From assembly GCF_000234805.1 (NCBI RefSeq), contig NC_016645.1:1960391-2024390 (forward strand): DNA of 64,000 bases, written 5' to 3'. How positions within the stretch are numbered: position 1 is the stretch's first letter; each line of letters starts with the position of its first letter. The notes under the pieces are model-generated. The model saw only the letters and a program-made list of their open reading frames with translations, searched no databases and had not been told where the DNA came from. Position numbers and translations under genes: made by a program. Below, in pieces: positions 52,947 to 61,756 of this stretch. This DNA is from Pyrobaculum ferrireducens. GTDB taxonomy: Archaea; Thermoproteota; Thermoprotei; Thermoproteales; Thermoproteaceae.

Positions 52947-53951
52947 TTACACTTCTCCTTTCTCCTTTCTCAAGTCTACCATGTGTTGCGGCTCTGGGCC
53001 GGTTCCTATCAACGTGATGGGTACCTTCAGCGCGTCTTCCACTTCTTCAATCCACTTCCTGGCTTCTGGCGGTAGATCTGTCCACCTGGTTTTGCCTGAG
53101 GCGTCTCTGAAGAGGATGTCTATCTTTGTTATGGCTATTTGGGTGGGGGTGTTGAGGAGAACTGCGCGCTTGGCGAGCTCCATGTTGAATGGCGCCGCCC
53201 TCCTCGGCCTGCCGGTGACGGCTCCCCGCTCGGCCCATCCCCTCCTCTCGGCCTCTTCTGGCGGTAGCTCGCCGGGTAGGGGGCCGTTGCCCACCCTCGT
53301 AACGTAGGCCTTGAATACAAGCACGACGTGGTCCACGGCCCTGGGACCCACCCCCGCCTCGCTCAACACGCCGCTTGCCGTGACGTCTCTACTTGTGACG
53401 TAGGGGTAGGTGCCGTGGTAGAGGGATAGGAAGGTCCCCTGGGTGCCTTCTATAACCACGCCCCGGCTCCGCTCTTGGTGTATCATCGCCGGGACGTCGG
53501 CGAGGTAGGGCTTAAGCGCCTCGAACTCCTTGGCCAGCCTAAGCCTCCGGAGGACGCGGTCGACCATCGCGGCCCCGACGCCCTGCCCCGTGGAGCCGAC
53601 TGTTTTCATGAGAAATTCGTCTGCCCTCTCCCGCTCCACGTGCGCCTCTTCTATGACGCCTGTGTTGAAGTCGACGTAGCTACGGCCTCTGCCGAACTTC
53701 TCCACCTCAGAGAGGAATACGTCTATCTTGATCAACGCGCCGGGTGCCACGGCCAGCTTGGAGCCGGGGTTGACGAAGCACGTGGGGAGCGTGCGTAGGA
53801 CCACGGCCTCCCCTCTCCAAGCCACTGTATGCCCCGCGTTGGGGGCGCCGGTCCTCACGCACAGCGCCGGCTTGTCGACGGCGGCTAGATACGCCACGAC
53901 TTTGCCCTTTCCCGTGTCGCCGAAGAAGCCGTCGACGACGACGTATAGCAT
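52947..53951 (-). CDS. purA: Adenylosuccinate synthetase (short archaeal form)
   Basis: 334 aa, about 90 residues shorter than the bacterial enzyme, as usual in archaea. P-loop FGDTGKGKVVAYL, IMP loop TGAPNAGHTV, STGQGVGAAMVDRV and TKIDIL (the guanine-binding TKxD). Converts IMP to adenylosuccinate with GTP. ATG 53951. Confidence 0.95.
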   Translation of the reverse strand: MLYVVVDGFFGDTGKGKVVAYLAAVDKPALCVRTGAPNAGHTVAWRGEAVVLRTLPTCFVNPGSKLAVAPGALIKIDVFLSEVEKFGRGRSYVDFNTGVIEEAHVERERADEFLMKTVGSTGQGVGAAMVDRVLRRLRLAKEFEALKPYLADVPAMIHQERSRGVVIEGTQGTFLSLYHGTYPYVTSRDVTASGVLSEAGVGPRAVDHVVLVFKAYVTRVGNGPLPGELPPEEAERRGWAERGAVTGRPRRAAPFNMELAKRAVLLNTPTQIAITKIDILFRDASGKTRWTDLPPEARKWIEEVEDALKVPITLIGTGPEPQHMVDLRKEKGEV

Positions 53952-54068
53952 GTTTCTTGTCTGCGGCAGTGGTTTTAAGTAATACTGCCTATCTGCACCG
54001 TCTATCGCTGGGCGGCTTGGTAATTTGTACTAGTGATATTATAAATATCCAGTTGTGCATGTCGTTAA

Positions 54069-55508
54069 GTGGTTACGCAGTACCTATCCCGCCTCAGGAC
54101 GCTGGATCGGTACGTGGGGGATTACGACGTGGTGATAGTGGGGGCGGGGCCGGCGGGCCTCTTCGCTGCTCTTGAGCTGGCCGAGGCCGGGGGGGTTAAG
54201 GTAGCTCTCATCGACGGTGGGTACAAGGCCTCGCAGAGGCACTGCCCTCTGCAGACTCCTCTGGAGAAGTGCACCTACTGCGTCCCCTGCCACATCATGT
54301 ACGGCATTGGGGGGGCTGGCACGTTGAGCTCCGGCCTCATCAACCTCAGGCCGGACGTGGGGGGCGACCTCCACGAGCTGGTGGGGGACTGGGACAGGGC
54401 GATGGAGCTTATCAACTACGTGGATTCGATATTTGTCAAGTTCGGGGCGCCGGGCCGCGTCTACGAGCCTAATATGGAGTACCTCGCGAAGCTCTCGGCG
54501 CTGGCTGCGAGGGTCAACGCGAGGATTATCCCAATACGCCAGCGCCACATGGGCACCGATGGGAGTAGGATGGTTGTGGAGGCTATGACTCGACACCTCG
54601 AGGGGGCCGGCGTCGCCGTGATGTACGCCACGTGGGCTGTGGAGGTGGAGCGTGGGTCGAATGGACTCTTCACTGTCAAGACTACCCGCGGCGTGCTGAA
54701 CGCGAGGGCTGTTCTTCTGGCGCCGGGGAGGGGCGGCGCCGAGTGGCTTGTCTCACAGCTAAAGCGCCTGGGCGCCTCTATTGACTTCGGCCCTGTGGAT
54801 ATTGGGGTGCGGGTGGAGGTGCCGTACCACGTCATGAAGCCGCTTACAGACGCGGTGCACGACCCCAAGGTGGTTCTCTACACCTCTAAATACGACGACA
54901 AGGTGAGGACTTTCTGTACGAACCCCCGCGGCTTCGTGGTTAAGGAGGTGTATTCGGACGGCACGATCGGCGTCAACGGCGAGACGTACCTAGAGAAAAA
55001 GAGCGACAACACAAACTTCGCGTTTCTAGTGACGCTCAGGCTTACAGACCCCATGGAGGACACGCTTGAGTTCGGCAAGTCAATCGCCAGGCTGGCCACC
55101 AAGCTGGGGGGCGGCAAGCCGCTCATCCAGAGGCTTTACGACCTGGAGAGGGGGCAGAGATCCACCTGGGACCGTATTAGGAGGTCGAGTATATCCCCCA
55201 CGCTTAAAGACGTCACACCTGGCGACATATCCCTCGCGCTACCCCACCGCATTGTTGAGGACATTATAGAGGGGTTGAAGAAGCTCGACGAGCTGGCCCC
55301 CGGCGTGGCGAGCCCCCAGACGCTTATCTACGCCCCTGAGATTAAGTACTACTCAGCGAGGCCTGCGGTAGACGCAAACCTGATGACGACAGTTCCCGGC
55401 TTATTCGTTGCGGGCGACGGCGCCGGCCTCTCCCGCGGCATAAATGTCGCCGCGGCCACCGGGGTTCTAGCGGCGAGGGGAATTCTGAAATACCTCGCGC
55501 AACATTGA
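54069..55508 (+). CDS. FAD-dependent dehydrogenase (COG2509 type)
   Basis: 479 aa. FAD-binding [20 protein letters not shown] near residue 25; a cysteine group ([18 protein letters not shown]) as in COG2509 dehydrogenases; [15 protein letters not shown]; and the C-terminal [20 protein letters not shown]. Physiological substrate unknown. GTG 54069 follows ATATTATAAATA by about 24 nt. Confidence 0.85.
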   Translation: MVTQYLSRLRTLDRYVGDYDVVIVGAGPAGLFAALELAEAGGVKVALIDGGYKASQRHCPLQTPLEKCTYCVPCHIMYGIGGAGTLSSGLINLRPDVGGDLHELVGDWDRAMELINYVDSIFVKFGAPGRVYEPNMEYLAKLSALAARVNARIIPIRQRHMGTDGSRMVVEAMTRHLEGAGVAVMYATWAVEVERGSNGLFTVKTTRGVLNARAVLLAPGRGGAEWLVSQLKRLGASIDFGPVDIGVRVEVPYHVMKPLTDAVHDPKVVLYTSKYDDKVRTFCTNPRGFVVKEVYSDGTIGVNGETYLEKKSDNTNFAFLVTLRLTDPMEDTLEFGKSIARLATKLGGGKPLIQRLYDLERGQRSTWDRIRRSSISPTLKDVTPGDISLALPHRIVEDIIEGLKKLDELAPGVASPQTLIYAPEIKYYSARPAVDANLMTTVPGLFVAGDGAGLSRGINVAAATGVLAARGILKYLAQH

Positions 55509-55585
55509 TAGAATACTGACAAGTAAACTGCGTGTAGTTGTCAGTTTGGTATCAAAGATTTATACTTAAGGCACCGGTTGCTGGT

Positions 55586-56767
55586 ATGGAGACGTTGGAG
55601 CGGAGCAACCCGTGGTGGTTCGACCCAGACTGGTCCGAGAGGGATATACACCTTAGGCGCTGGGCGTCGGAGAGAGTTAGGTGGATTCCACAATGGATAG
55701 AGCACTTATCCCTCTCCCCACCTGCTCTTAATTTTGTCTACGGACCGCGGCAGACTGGGAAAACCACCGGCGTGAAGTTTCTCATTAAGCACCTGCTCGA
55801 GAGCGTCCCACCGGAGTCTGTGGTTTATGTCGACCTGGACTCCGTGGTCTCACTGAGGGAGTTTAGAGAGGTGATGCATTGGGTGCTGGCTAGGGCTGAG
55901 GCGAGAGGCGTCAAGCGGCTATATATATTCCTCGACGAAGTGACCTCTCTCAGGGGATGGTGGAGGGTGGTCAAGTTTTACATAGACTCCGGGGCTTTGG
56001 AGAGGTCGGTGGTCACAGCGACTGGATCTTCGGCTGTTGAGCTGTTGAAAACTCCAGAAAAATTTCCAGGTCGGAGGGGGAGCGGAAGAGATGTGGTTGT
56101 CCTGCCGCTGGGCTTCCCCCAGTTCGTAGCTGTGCTCTACGGAGAGGCGAGAGATCCCGCCGTGGTTGAGGCCTTGTTTGAGGAGTACTTAAAGAGAGGT
56201 GGGTTTCCCAAGTCTATAAATGAGCACCCAGACGCCGTCGCCTCGCTTATCGACGCCGTGGTCTCTGAGACGTATAGACACGGAAGGAGCCCCCAGCTAT
56301 TAAAAGAAATAATAGGCGCCATCATGGAGAAGGTTCCCAGTCCTCTGTCGTACCACGCCGTGGCTCAGGAGGTTGGGATATCTCACAACACAGTCCGCGA
56401 CTATGTGGAATTTCTCAAAGATCTCTATCTGCTGGGGGTGGCGTATCTACTAGAGGGAGACAAGCCAAACCTCCGACGAGAGAAAAAAATCTTCTTTAGA
56501 GACCCACTGATATATAGAGCTCTAGCCTGGTGGACCGGGAAGGCAGTTGACGAATCTACGCTACTTGAACACGTGGCTCAGGAACACCTCTACAGGACAT
56601 GCGGCTCTGTCTACTACTACAGAAATAGGACTGAGATAGACATAGTCGCGGGGAGCTACAGGCTGGAGATAAAGACGTCCAAAGCCCGGAAGAGCTACCC
56701 CAGGGAGGTGCAGATAGTCGCCAAGAAAGATCTGCCAATATTCCTCCTACAGCTAAAGAGTTGCTGA
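55586..56767 (+). CDS. AAA-type ATPase with DUF4143-like C-terminus
   Basis: 393 aa. Walker A YGPRQTGKTTGVKFL, Walker B LYIFLDEVTS, sensor TATGSSAVELL, and the later QFVAVLYG. A winged-helix motif (YHAVAQEVGISHNTVRDYVEFL) and a C-terminal YYYRNRTEIDIVAGSYRLEIK, a PD-(D/E)XK-like strand pattern, as in AAA_14/DUF4143 proteins. ATG 55586 follows GATTTATACTT at the standard distance (the frame runs on to 55538). Role unknown. Confidence 0.82.
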   Translation: METLERSNPWWFDPDWSERDIHLRRWASERVRWIPQWIEHLSLSPPALNFVYGPRQTGKTTGVKFLIKHLLESVPPESVVYVDLDSVVSLREFREVMHWVLARAEARGVKRLYIFLDEVTSLRGWWRVVKFYIDSGALERSVVTATGSSAVELLKTPEKFPGRRGSGRDVVVLPLGFPQFVAVLYGEARDPAVVEALFEEYLKRGGFPKSINEHPDAVASLIDAVVSETYRHGRSPQLLKEIIGAIMEKVPSPLSYHAVAQEVGISHNTVRDYVEFLKDLYLLGVAYLLEGDKPNLRREKKIFFRDPLIYRALAWWTGKAVDESTLLEHVAQEHLYRTCGSVYYYRNRTEIDIVAGSYRLEIKTSKARKSYPREVQIVAKKDLPIFLLQLKSC

Positions 56768-56779
56768 GCCGTCGCCCCG

Positions 56780-57064
56780 CTACTTCATCCGCCTCTCCAA
56801 CTCGCCGCAGACATCCGCGAGAGAAAGGCCGAGTGAGTTCAGCAACACCAAGAGGTGGTAGAGGAGGTCAGCCGCCTCGGCCACCACCCTCTCCCTCCCC
56901 TCTGACAAGGCCGCCACGGCCACCTCCACCGCCTCCTCACCGACCTTCCGGGCTACCGCGGGAATGCCCGAGGAGTATAGGCGGTATGTGTAGCTCTGGG
57001 GGTTGCCCTCGGCAATTCTCCGGCGGATGACCCCCTCAAGCTTCTCCAGCACCTGGCACGTCAT
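56780..57064 (-). CDS. hisE: Phosphoribosyl-ATP pyrophosphohydrolase
   Basis: 94 aa, all-helical MazG-like. LEKLEGVIRRRIAEGNPQSYTYRLYSSG and KVGEEAVEVAVAALS with the Mg-binding EExxE, then EAADLLYHLLVLL. Second step of histidine synthesis. ATG 57064 overlaps the hisD stop by 4 nt (ATGA); the upstream part of the longer frame is hisD shadow. Confidence 0.95.
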   Translation of the reverse strand: MTCQVLEKLEGVIRRRIAEGNPQSYTYRLYSSGIPAVARKVGEEAVEVAVAALSEGRERVVAEAADLLYHLLVLLNSLGLSLADVCGELERRMK

Positions 57065-58170
57065 AGCAACGCCCTGCGGTGGAGCGGGAAGCCTTCGTAC
57101 TCCGCCAGCTTCCTGGCGGCCTCTAGCAGGGCCAGCTCGCCCACAGCCTCGGCTATGCCGACGGCCTTCATAAAGATAAGCGGCGTCACGATGCCCCGCC
57201 ACCTCGCCGAGCCGCCTGTGGGCAAGACGTGGCTAATCCCCGCCACGTAGTCGAGATAGGGGCTCGGCATGTTGACAGACACGGCGCCCACATTCTTGAC
57301 TCTGTAGGCCACCTCCCTCCTCCCCCACACCTCCAGGTGCTCGGGGGCAATTCTCTCGATGAGATCCACGGCCTCCTCCACGCCGGAGACCGTTCTCGTC
57401 TCCAGCGACCCCATTGAAGAGGTCCTCTCCCTCCTGTATATCTCCTCTACGCCTCTCAGCAGTTGGGGATCAGGCGAGAGGACGTATGCAAATGAGGTGG
57501 GGCCGTGCTCCAGCTGAGCCAGCGCCCCCCTGGCCGCCGTGTCGGGCGCTACGGACTCTGCGTACACCACAAGCTCGGTGGGGCCCTCTATGCCGTCTAT
57601 CCCGACGTGTTGAGACAGCAGGTACTTAGCCGCTTGGACGTATAAGCCGCCGGGGCCCGCCAGCATGTCAACCCCCATGTGATGCACCGCGTAGGCGAGG
57701 CCGTGGGGTCCTCCAATGGCGAGCACCGCCTTGACTCCGAGCTCCCTCGCCACGGCAAGCAATTCGTCTGTAACGCCGCGGGGCGGCGTCACGACGTATA
57801 TCTCGTCGACCCCGGCGATTTTCGCGGGGATCGCCAGCATGACGAGAGTAGATATATAACGCGCGGGCACGTACAGCCCCACGCTTCTGACAGGTTTCCA
57901 CAGTGCCGTTCTCAACACACCTCCGTAGTAGTCTGTTGCTGATGGAGGCGTCATCTTCTCGTAGAACCTCCTGAGCGATTCCGCAGCGGTTAGGGCAGCA
58001 GACACCACCTCTACATCTCCCCCCGGTCTCGGCGTGATTAAGTAATTCTCTGGAGCAATGCCGTCAAGCCGCTTGGAGTACTCCAAGGCCGCGCTCAGCC
58101 CCCCTCCCGCCACTTCGTCAATAATCTTACCAACAGAATCCAAGACATCCCGCGGAAAGCCTCTCTTCAT
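57061..58170 (-). CDS. hisD: Histidinol dehydrogenase
   Basis: 369 aa. SVGLYVPARYISTLVMLAIPAKIAGV, GPHGLAYAVHHMGVDMLAGPG, IEGPTELVVYAE, PEHLEVWGRR, HVLPTGGSARW (zinc and catalytic His). Oxidises histidinol to histidine. ATG 58170 fits GCTAATAAATAG (complement of 58185-58196) about 20-26 nt upstream; the frame opens at 58200. hisD-hisE operon. Confidence 0.95.
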   Translation of the reverse strand: MKRGFPRDVLDSVGKIIDEVAGGGLSAALEYSKRLDGIAPENYLITPRPGGDVEVVSAALTAAESLRRFYEKMTPPSATDYYGGVLRTALWKPVRSVGLYVPARYISTLVMLAIPAKIAGVDEIYVVTPPRGVTDELLAVARELGVKAVLAIGGPHGLAYAVHHMGVDMLAGPGGLYVQAAKYLLSQHVGIDGIEGPTELVVYAESVAPDTAARGALAQLEHGPTSFAYVLSPDPQLLRGVEEIYRRERTSSMGSLETRTVSGVEEAVDLIERIAPEHLEVWGRREVAYRVKNVGAVSVNMPSPYLDYVAGISHVLPTGGSARWRGIVTPLIFMKAVGIAEAVGELALLEAARKLAEYEGFPLHRRALL

Positions 58171-58266
58171 GCCTCTCCCCACCCCCCTATTTATTAGCAT
58201 TGCTAACTACACGCCCAGCGGCAGGCTTCAAGATGAGTCCTTATACGCTCTTAATATCGAGGGTTT

Positions 58267-58941
58267 TTAAACGGCTGATATCTTAGGGGCCGAAAGCGTG
58301 CGCAGAGGCGCGGCGATTAGTTGCCGCTTCCCAGCGCCTGTCCGTTCCCCAGCCGGCGCCGGGCGCGCCGGCGGTAGGTAGAGGCTGAGAGGCGCGTCTA
58401 CTGTTGCCCCCAACGTCACTTCATGTATATGGGTTGAGATGCGGAAGAGGGTTTCTACAGCCCACTTGAATACATCTGAACGCCCAGGCCCGGAAATCAC
58501 CACTGCCCTATACCCTCTCTGCGTTTTTTCCAAGCTGGCTACTACGCCGTTGCCTAACTGTAGACGTGGGCGGCTTTTAAATACGGCCTCTATATACGCC
58601 GTACAGTAAATACACCTACTCGCGTATATAGCCAGCGCCGCGTTGAATGCCCTGGCCAACTCCCACCAAAGCCCCCTCTTTACAAACCCCCGGAATAGGC
58701 TCAGCCCGTCAGAAGTGGTGAGGGTTCCGTTGCTCAACTCAACCCTCTTCGGGAACCCGGCGGCAACGTAGAACACAGACTCCTCAACAGAAGCAGATCC
58801 GGGATATACGCCCTCCCCCCTCTTCAATACCAAATACCGGCCCTGGCACGGCTCGTTGAGCAACACAGGCACCTCACCCACAAGCTTAACGCACTTTTTC
58901 CCCATGGGCAAGATATTGAAACGCGGAGTCAAAACATGCAT
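58267..58941 (-). CDS. Hypothetical protein, 224 aa
   Basis: Mixed alpha/beta protein with three or four cysteines (MGKKCVKLV, NEPCQGRYL, SRCIYCTAY). Long strand-rich start (LVGEVPVLLNEPC, GRYLVLKRGEG) and a helical middle (WWELARAFNAALAIYASRC). No export signal. ATG 58941 with the box GTTATATCAA (complement of about 58958-58968). Family unknown. Confidence 0.6.
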   Translation of the reverse strand: MHVLTPRFNILPMGKKCVKLVGEVPVLLNEPCQGRYLVLKRGEGVYPGSASVEESVFYVAAGFPKRVELSNGTLTTSDGLSLFRGFVKRGLWWELARAFNAALAIYASRCIYCTAYIEAVFKSRPRLQLGNGVVASLEKTQRGYRAVVISGPGRSDVFKWAVETLFRISTHIHEVTLGATVDAPLSLYLPPARPAPAGERTGAGKRQLIAAPLRTLSAPKISAV

Positions 58942-59070
58942 GTCATAGTAGATGCGGCGATTGATATAACCAATAAGTGAAAAATCGCATCACGGTAGCG
59001 CCTCCGGCGTGTTGGGTAATTTTCAGAACTGGCAGATCTCTCAACTGTGGGCGACCCCGCGCCAGGCCTT

Positions 59071-59829
59071 TTAAAGCCTAACCGCCACCCCCCTCTGTTT
59101 TAGAAAACTCTTTACCTGTCCTATGGTGACGACTTTGAAGTGAAAAAGAGAGGCGGCCAGCACCGCGTCGGCGCCCGCCGCGACTGCCTCGTAGAAGTGC
59201 TCAAGCGCGCCGGCTCCCCCGGAGGCTATGACGGGGATGTTGACGGCGGAGGCCACCCTTTTAATCAACTCAACATCGTAGCCTTCCCTAGTCCCGTCGC
59301 GGTCAATCGACGTCAGCAGTATCTCCCCGGCACCCAGTTCCTCCACTCTCCTCGCCCACTGCACCGCGTCTAGCCCCGTCGCCACGCGGCCCCCGCCTAT
59401 GTAAACCTCGTAGCGGCCCCCAGCCAGCTTCGCGTCTATGGCCACCACGGTGGATTGGCTACCAAACTCTCTAGCCATCTCCTCCACAAGCTCCGGGCTC
59501 TTCACCGCGGCTGTATTTACAGAGACCTTGTCGGCACCTGCTTTAAACAGAGCCTCTGCATCCCGCAGGCTCCGCACCCCGCCCCCAACCAAGACAGGTA
59601 TAGACACAGCCTCGGCCACCCTCCTAACCGATTCGATAAAGGTGGCCCTCCCCTCCGGCGTGGCTGTGATGTCCAGTACAGCGATTTCGTCGGCACCCTC
59701 CTCCTCGTACCTCACAGCCATCTCCACGGGGTCGCCGACCTCTCTAATACCCTGGAAATTCACCCCCTTAACCACGACCCCCGCCTTGCCGTCCATGTCG
59801 AGACACGGGATGACCCTCACCACGGCCAC
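59071..59829 (-). CDS. hisF: Imidazole glycerol phosphate synthase, cyclase subunit
   Basis: 252 aa TIM barrel. [17 protein letters not shown] carries the first catalytic Asp; [11 protein letters not shown] the second; phosphate loops VGGGVRS and ASGGAGA. GTG 59829 is the real start: it is 23-25 nt from the shared AT box, and the longer frame would run into hisB. Divergent from hisB. Confidence 0.95.
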   Translation of the reverse strand: MAVVRVIPCLDMDGKAGVVVKGVNFQGIREVGDPVEMAVRYEEEGADEIAVLDITATPEGRATFIESVRRVAEAVSIPVLVGGGVRSLRDAEALFKAGADKVSVNTAAVKSPELVEEMAREFGSQSTVVAIDAKLAGGRYEVYIGGGRVATGLDAVQWARRVEELGAGEILLTSIDRDGTREGYDVELIKRVASAVNIPVIASGGAGALEHFYEAVAAGADAVLAASLFHFKVVTIGQVKSFLKQRGVAVRL

Positions 59830-59847
59830 GGAGCTTAATGCATAGTC

Positions 59848-59856
59848 TATATAAAT
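59848..59856. promoter_or_regulatory. Shared bidirectional AT box (hisF / hisB)
   Basis: TATATAAAT, centred at 59852, the exact midpoint of GTG 59829 (reverse) and ATG 59875 (forward). The surrounding CTATATAAATAG is nearly palindromic, so TBP could seat in either direction. Confidence 0.65.
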
Positions 59857-59874
59857 AGAAACGGGAGGGGAGAC

Positions 59875-60438
59875 ATGGCCGCCTACACCCGGAAGACCTT
59901 GGAGACTGAGGTCGTCGTGGAGCTGAGCCGAGGCGGCGAGGCGTCTGTAGATACGCCGATACCCTTCCTCACACACATGGTGGAAACACTGCTACTATAC
60001 GCAGGGCTGGGGGGGAGAGTCGTCGCGAGGGAGCTGAGGAGGCTGGACGACGGCCACCACGTAATAGAGGACGTCGCCATCGCGCTCGGCAGGGCGCTGG
60101 ACGCCCTCATGGGCGATAGGAAGGGGATCGCCAGGTTTGGCCACTCGGTGGTGCCAATGGACGACAGCATCGCGCTGGCCGCAGTAGATCTCGGAGGGAG
60201 GGTGTACTGGGTGGTGAAGACGAGGTTGCCGGACACAGCCATCGGGGGCTACCCCCTCTCCATGTTCCCCCACTTCGTGAGGAGCTTGGCAACAGAGGCG
60301 AGGGCCACCATCCACATATACGCCAGAGGCTTAGACCCCCACCACAAGATAGAGGCCGCACACAAGGCCCTCGGCCTCGCGTTGAGACACGCCCTCTCGC
60401 CCGGCCAGGGCACCTCTACAAAGGGAACGCTGAAATGA
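59875..60438 (+). CDS. hisB: Imidazoleglycerol-phosphate dehydratase
   Basis: 187 aa. [65 protein letters not shown]. These are the Mn-binding histidine motifs of IGPD. Sole IGPD domain, without a phosphatase part. Sixth step of histidine synthesis. ATG 59875. Confidence 0.95.
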   Translation: MAAYTRKTLETEVVVELSRGGEASVDTPIPFLTHMVETLLLYAGLGGRVVARELRRLDDGHHVIEDVAIALGRALDALMGDRKGIARFGHSVVPMDDSIALAAVDLGGRVYWVVKTRLPDTAIGGYPLSMFPHFVRSLATEARATIHIYARGLDPHHKIEAAHKALGLALRHALSPGQGTSTKGTLK

Positions 60439-60490
60439 GGCGGTAGAGCCGCCTCTCGTTAAACATTAAATAGTACTTCGAGGCGGGGGC

Positions 60491-61186
60491 GTGATTATCC
60501 CCTCAATCGACATAGAGGGAGGCAGGGCTGTAAAGCGCGTGAAGGGGGAGAGAGGGCGGTACATCTTCCAGGGCGATCCCGTGGAGCTGGCCTACAAATT
60601 CAGACCAGCCCCTCTTGTCCACGTGGTGGATCTAGACGGCGCTGAGGCCGGCAGGCCAGTCAACACGGCAGTTATCAAGCGGGTCGCGGAGATCCTCGGG
60701 GGTAGGTGCCAGTTGGGGGGCGGGCTGAGGAGTAGGGAGGCTGTGGAGGAGGCGCTTGCCCTCTGTAAATACGCAGTCGTCGGCTCGTTGCCATTTAAAA
60801 ACTGGGACCTGTTCACAGAGATAGCCGGGCTTTACAGACAGAGGCTAGTAGTTTCGATAGACTACGGCGGGGGGCACGTCTTGACAAGCGGCTGGCTGGA
60901 GAGAGCCCTACCTCTTGAAGAGGCTGTGCGTCTGCTGGCAGAGGCCGGCCCCTACGCCGCAGTCGTGGTGACGGCGGTGGAGGTGGAGGGCACGGGAGGC
61001 GGCGTCAAGGCAGACATACACGTGGGCAGGCTGAGGAGAGTCGCAGAGAGGATATACTACGCAGGTGGAGTTAAAAACTGCAGAGACGCCGAGACAGCCC
61101 GCCGCCTTGGATTCGACGGGGTGATAGTGGGCTACGCCCTCTACGCAGGTGATTTAAAAGAGTGCGTCGAATGGATCCAGCGCTAG
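60491..61186 (+). CDS. hisA: Phosphoribosylformimino-5-aminoimidazole carboxamide ribotide isomerase
   Basis: 231 aa TIM barrel, homologous to HisF. IIPSIDIEGGRAVKRVKGE (Asp8), QLGGGLRSREAVE, VSIDYGGGHVLTSGW, AVVVTAVEVEGTGGG, YYAGGVKNC. GTG 60491, with CATTAAATAG about 24 nt upstream. 52 nt after hisB. Fourth step of histidine synthesis. Confidence 0.93.
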   Translation: MIIPSIDIEGGRAVKRVKGERGRYIFQGDPVELAYKFRPAPLVHVVDLDGAEAGRPVNTAVIKRVAEILGGRCQLGGGLRSREAVEEALALCKYAVVGSLPFKNWDLFTEIAGLYRQRLVVSIDYGGGHVLTSGWLERALPLEEAVRLLAEAGPYAAVVVTAVEVEGTGGGVKADIHVGRLRRVAERIYYAGGVKNCRDAETARRLGFDGVIVGYALYAGDLKECVEWIQR

Positions 61187-61261
61187 AAACGGCGCCTGTT
61201 CAAGCCGAGATCCCAAAAGAAAGGTGCCGACACCAATATAAACTGGAATTTGAGGAATGAC

Positions 61262-61754
61262 GTGGAGACTATACGTCTTCCGGCAAGCGTCGTGAGGGAG
61301 TTGCGCAAAAGAGTTGAGAAAGAGGGCATCACCCTTGAAGACTACGTATTGGAAAGACTGCTGGCAGATGTGGATCCCCCAAGCAGAGCCGAGGCATACG
61401 CTGAAGTCGCCTTAGATCTGCTGAGAGCCGCCGAGGAGGAGTTGAGGGCTGGTGATTTGAGGCAGGCTAGTGAGAAGATTTGGGGGGCGGCGGCGCTGGC
61501 TGTGAAGGCCTACGCCTACTGGCGCGACGGCGTTAGACTGGCGTCCCACGGAGAGCTGTGGCGCTATAAGGATAAAATCGCCGCTGAGCTAGGCGACTGG
61601 GTACACAACGCCTGGGCACAGGCAAACGCCAATGCATATAAACTTCTACGAGGGATGGGCTACGGGGACCTCAGTGGAGCTGGCTCTTCATAGAGTTAGA
61701 CGGCTAGTTTTCGAGATTGTTCAGAAAATAGGTGTAGCCCCCGCCGACAAGTAA
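61262..61754 (+). pseudogene. PaREP1 gene (RHH-like + HEPN-like) with a frameshift near 61633
   Basis: Same architecture as the gene at 48926: TIRLPASVVRELRKRVEKEG, EDYVLERLLADVDPPSRA, then the PaREP1 block. After AWAQANA the expected MHINFYEGWATG appears in the next frame and runs to TAA 61752-61754 (LHRVRRLVFEIVQKIGVAPADK). One surplus A in GCCAATGC (about 61629-61632) explains the break. Without it the 163-aa protein would be intact. GTG 61262 fits ATATAAAC upstream. The central 138 nt match the 48.9-kb copy at 136 positions. Confidence 0.75.
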
Positions 61755-61756
61755 AG

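Noticed and set aside
59830-59976. Longer N-terminus for HisF
   Set aside because: It would cover the promoter and the start of hisB; HisF proteins begin close to the IPCLD motif.
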